Shown here in pieces: positions 9,072-11,840 of a DNA stretch of 11,840 nt (positions are counted from its first letter, which is position 1; every line of letters begins with the position of its first letter). The DNA lies in contig JAABOA010000712.1 of the NCBI GenBank assembly GCA_015680635.1, forward strand, positions 332-12,171, written 5' to 3'. A program made the position numbers and the translations under genes. The stretch is from Lunasporangiospora selenospora. Its lineage: Eukaryota > Mortierellomycota > Mortierellomycetes > Mortierellales > Mortierellaceae. Under the pieces are notes generated by a model. That model worked only from the letters and a program-made list of their open reading frames with translations, made no database searches and was not told where the DNA came from.

Positions 9072-11333
9072 CTACAGCAGACCACAGTCTCGGAGGTTCG
9101 ATTGGATGATAATGTCACTGACGGCAGCCATGACAAACTTGATTTGACTAGTGTCAGTCGCGCAAGTAAAGTGCGCATATATCTGCTTGGTGTCGGATTG
9201 GTTCAGGTTCACGAAGCGATTCAAGATGTACTGCGACGCCTGGTCGTAGTCATCACCGCCTAGAAAAATATCGGAGTAGAAAACGAAGAGGAAGGAAATG
9301 AATAAAAAAAAAAAAAAAGAAAAAGAAAATAACAATAATACTACTACAAATAAGCCTGAAGAGAGAATTATCAGTCAATTAAAAACCTCAATCAAGATGC
9401 AGACTGCTTACCATCATAGTCGTTGAAAAAGTTCTTCATAGGTGAGATGGGAAGCTTCTCCTTGAACCGATCGATCTTGTTCAGGAACAAGATAATCGAT
9501 GTTTTTACGAACCACCTCGAGTTGCAAATCGAATCAAAAAGCGTCAACGCCTCCTCCATCCGGTTCACGGTCTCGTCCTCAAACAGTTGTTGGTCGTATT
9601 CGGAAATGGCGACCAAGAACACGATCGCGGTCACGTTCTCGAAACAATGGATCCACTTCTTTCGTTCCGATCGTTGACCACCGACGTCGAACATCATGTA
9701 CGTTAAATCGCCAATCACGAATCGTGTCTCTGTAATGCCTGTTGTCTTGACGCGCGACCGGAGCACATCCTGGTCTGTGGGGACGTAGGCTGGCTTTGAG
9801 ATTCGGTCAATATAGTCAAAGTAACTATTAAAAAAAAAAAAGTAAAACACCGTTAGCAAGGAGTTTTCTTATCCACTGTTATGCAGTGAGGCAGTTGGCC
9901 TATTAAACTTTCGGTAATGAGTACTTACTATTTCGCAGAGTCGTTCAGTTGGTATTCACGGCTGCGCTGGAATGCTTGTTGGACGTTGGGGTCCTTCCAC
10001 AGGTTCTGGACTGCAACCGCTGCATCATGGGGCATATACTCGCTCTCGATCTGCGAGGGCTGGGCCATAATTATTTGTGCGTGTTCTTGGTTCGACTCGT
10101 GGAACAAGGGGAGTTCCATCTTGTCCATGGCCTCCAGAATAACTCGCATACTTCATTGACCGATATTTTTTTGAAGGAATCCCCGTTCCAGAGACGTTTC
10201 AGGAAAAAAGAAAACATCAACGTAAACAATCGTTTAGCCATGTGTGTGAGAGTGGAGGAGGAAGAGAGAGGTACCCGTGTTGTTGGAGGAGCTCATGTAT
10301 ATTTTTCTGTATTTCGTCGCAGCCTCATGAACCCCAACCCCATTTCCCCAACCCCCTTGAGTTTTCACTATCCCTCTTTCCACCCCCTCATTCTCGACAA
10401 CCTCAAAGACGCCGGATCAAAGATTGCATGGGTGGGTTATTGCATTTCCGCCAAACGGCAACGGGGTCAGGCATCTCGGAGTTTCCTTCACCCCCTTGTT
10501 GGTTCTAATGATAAAAGGCCAAGTAGCGAGGTCCGTGTAACCATATCACCCATGTTCCAATAGCTGCAGGTGGTGGTTTGTTCATGCACTTTGAAACGCA
10601 AGGGGGGGAAACGAGGACGAAAAGGCGAGAAAGAGAAGGGAGGTGGGGGTGGAAAGCTCATTGGGCACGTCGTTCACTTTTTTTTTGCTGCCAGTGCTCG
10701 TTTTTCCTTTTCCAGTAGCTGTGCATGCGCCTCACAGGCGTACACACTCCCTTACACTATACACATACCCATACACAGACTTTCTCTTTCCCACTCCTCG
10801 GTAGTACCTGGCTACATAACACAGTTGCACTCACTCACACCAGACCAAGAGGAGACGAAAGGACATTCTTTTTACCTTGTGACAGTGTTGGAGAAGATGA
10901 TTTCCTTGAATGCCTCGCGTTCCTCTTTGGAGTATCCTCCATCGTGGATCAACTTCATCTGCTTTAAGATCGTCGACTTGCCTGATTCTCCGGCACCTAT
11001 GAACCCAAAAACAAACGTGAGATGAAGATCGGAATAAAAAAAAAATAACCAGTGAGACACTGTTTAATATTTGATCATGTCGATACAAAAAGAATGCGCC
11101 GGTTCGAAGGAAGCAGCCTTCTGCAGGAGGTCGCGGCAAATGTTCGTTCGATGAAATCTCTGTAGATGGTCTGGGGGGAAGGAGGGAGAGAAGGAGGAGG
11201 AGGAAGAGGACTTACCGAGTAGGAGCATCTTGACCTCATTGCGCATCTGCAAACGGTCGCGTCGAAGTTGGACCTCAATTTCCTCGTTGCGGCTGCGGCC
11301 TTCCTTGTCTTCTTGGCTGATGCAGCAACCCAT
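9072..11333 (-). CDS. heterotrimeric G-protein alpha subunit, Gi-like (5 exons, complete)
   Basis: This is a membrane-anchored GTPase that couples heptahelical receptors to effectors. Exons on the - strand: 11333-11216, 10996-10876, 10150-9929, 9824-9412, 9259-9072. All introns are GT...AG and the product is 353 residues, the usual size for fungal group I G-alpha. MGCCIS at the N-terminus fits myristoylation at Gly2 and palmitoylation at Cys3. The P-loop GAGESGKST is at 40-48, with Lys46 and Ser47. Switch I has Arg178 (RVKTTGITE), the arginine finger position. Switch II DVGGQR carries Gln204. NKID at 269-272 and TCAT at 323-326 bind guanine. The C-terminus NLRDCGLL has Cys350 four residues from the end, the Gi-type pertussis-toxin site. 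All GTPase residues are intact. The first intron splits the P-loop codon for Gly40. Such fungal proteins often act in mating or nutrient and cAMP signalling, but the specific pathway cannot be told from this sequence. Confidence 0.97.
9260..9411 (-). other. G-alpha intron 4 (152 nt)
   Basis: The donor GTAAGC is at 9411 and the acceptor is TTTCTAG. It joins FFNDYDG to [11 protein letters not shown], which is continuous in the family. The sense strand has a T-rich block around 9304-9320. Confidence 0.93.
9825..9928 (-). other. G-alpha intron 3 (104 nt)
   Basis: The donor GTAAGT is at 9928 and the acceptor is TAATAG. A run of T on the sense strand (about 9829-9841) forms a strong polypyrimidine tract just before the acceptor. 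It splits a Tyr codon and joins [15 protein letters not shown]. Confidence 0.93.
10151..10875 (-). other. G-alpha intron 2, unusually long (725 nt)
   Basis: The donor GTAAAA is at 10875 and the acceptor AG at 10152-10151, joining FSNTVT to [11 protein letters not shown] without loss, so no exon is missing between them. At 725 nt it is over three times longer than any other intron in the window (92-219 nt). I looked for C/D snoRNA boxes, tRNA-like elements and an antisense gene and saw nothing convincing. It contains G runs, a CA-rich stretch near 10740-10780 and poly-T at 10679-10687 on the + strand. Confidence 0.85.
10997..11215 (-). other. G-alpha intron 1 (splits the P-loop)
   Basis: This 219-nt intron has donor GTAAGT. 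It interrupts the codon of Gly40, the first glycine of GAGESGKST, after its first base. Its sense strand is pyrimidine-rich just inside the donor (a CT-rich run). Homology across the join is exact: [14 protein letters not shown]. Confidence 0.92.
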
Positions 11334-11365
11334 GTTGAATGACTGTCTTTTTCACGAGGTTGAGT

Positions 11366-11440
11366 AGGGAAAGAGGAGGAAGGAGGAGGAGAGAGGAGGA
11401 AAGAGGAAGAAAGAGAGGAAGAGAGGGAGAGGGAGAGAGA
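11366..11440 (+). repeat. 75-nt unbroken homopurine tract (GGA/GA-rich)
   Basis: Every base on the + strand from 11366 to 11440 is A or G, mostly GGA and GA units. It starts 33 bases upstream of the G-alpha initiator codon, so it is probably in the 5' leader, where the mRNA would read as a CU-rich tract. Long homopurine-homopyrimidine DNA can form triplex (H-DNA), and CU-rich leaders can bind polypyrimidine-binding proteins. Either role is inferred. Confidence 0.85.
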
Positions 11441-11685
11441 TATGGAGGGAGAAAGTGAAAGTGTAAATAGAAAGAGAAGAGGAGGCCAGGCGAAGGAGGG
11501 TCTAGCCAAGTATGAACGAATCGAGGTGAATGCTAAATAAAGGGTTTGTTCCTGAAGATATGTTGGATCGCTTGCGGTTGGGCTGAGTGAGGCAGTAGGA
11601 GGAGAAGAGAAGAGGAGAAAGGAGAAGGTTAGCTGTGGGGTGGAAGGAGATGACCAAGCGGGGGACTCTACTGTAAAGGTAAATT

Positions 11686-11729
11686 GAAAGAAAGGGAGGG
11701 GGGAAGGAAGGAAGGAAGGAAGGAAGGAA

Positions 11730-11765
<36 letters not shown>

Positions 11766-11767
11766 GA
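11686..11767 (+). repeat. 82-nt homopurine tract with (GGAA)7 and (GAAA)8 microsatellites
   Basis: The + strand is purine-only over 82 bases. It includes seven GGAA units at 11702-11729 and eight GAAA units at 11732-11763. It lies about 350-435 bases upstream of the G-alpha start codon, in the likely promoter. Unit number is likely to vary between strains. Confidence 0.9.
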
Positions 11768-11840
11768 TGGTGCCTGAAGGTTGTCTTTTCTTATTTTGGG
11801 GATAAACCAGCACTGGTTATAATGTACAGGGCGGGGGGGG

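Larger units (their letters stand above)
11334..11840 (-). promoter_or_regulatory. G-alpha upstream region, pyrimidine-rich on the sense strand
   Basis: This is 507 bases upstream of the G-alpha start codon, running to the window edge. On the sense (-) strand it is mostly C and T, as often seen in fungal promoters and leaders. It holds two unbroken purine tracts on the + strand (11366-11440, 11686-11767). No clear TATA box is visible. Open frames here are low-complexity Ser/Leu/Pro translations of CT-rich DNA and are not called. Confidence 0.5.

Noticed and set aside
9949-10563. 204-codon + strand open frame
   Set aside because: It is antisense to G-alpha exon 3 and continues through intron 2; the coding signal is clearly on the opposite strand and the frame has no recognisable domain.
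11064-11509. Other-frame and read-through open frames near the G-alpha start
   Set aside because: One is the true first exon read through its intron. The other is a shifted frame made of Ser/Leu/Pro from CT-rich leader DNA.
1-11840. A new mobile element, defence system or gene cluster
   Set aside because: Only two conserved housekeeping and signalling genes are present. I saw no transposase, reverse transcriptase, terminal repeats, target-site duplications, phage-like genes or spaced direct repeats.

Overview
This is nuclear DNA from a fungus. The evidence is two conserved eukaryotic genes broken by many short GT...AG introns, long simple-sequence tracts between the genes, and no operon or Shine-Dalgarno organisation. 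The wording of the G-protein alpha N-terminus ([12 protein letters not shown]...), the short introns (mostly 92-152 nt) and the abundance of GA/CT repeats suggest an early-diverging filamentous fungus of the Mucoromycota/Mortierellomycota type. That placement is from remembered family resemblance, not a search, and is tentative.

Layout. Positions 1-727 are an upstream non-coding region: C/CT-rich at first, then a small upstream ORF, a strictly alternating pyrimidine-purine CA/TG stretch and a short hairpin. Positions 728-7585 (+ strand) hold a complete MOT1/BTAF1 gene, the Snf2-family ATPase that strips TATA-binding protein from DNA. I place it in 12 exons that join to 5,700 nt (1,899 codons plus stop), close to the usual ~1,850-1,950 residues of the family. 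Positions 7586-9071 are an intergenic region between two convergent genes, with both 3' ends, two GA microsatellites and homopolymer runs. Positions 11333-9072 (- strand) hold a complete heterotrimeric G-protein alpha subunit (Gi-like, fungal group I) in 5 exons, joining to 1,062 nt (353 codons plus stop). Positions 11334-11840 are its upstream region, pyrimidine-rich on the sense strand, with two purine-only tracts of 75 and 82 nt on the + strand.

The two genes are not functionally linked in any way I can see: one is a general transcription regulator in the nucleus, the other a signalling GTPase at the plasma membrane. They share only a convergent 3' flank. I found no mobile element, CRISPR, tRNA, rRNA or recognisable new system. 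The points worth a second look are splice-level: an 11-nt first coding exon in MOT1 with two frame-compatible acceptors, a stop-free 105-nt intron whose retention keeps the frame, an unusually long intron in the G-alpha gene, and the polypurine tracts.
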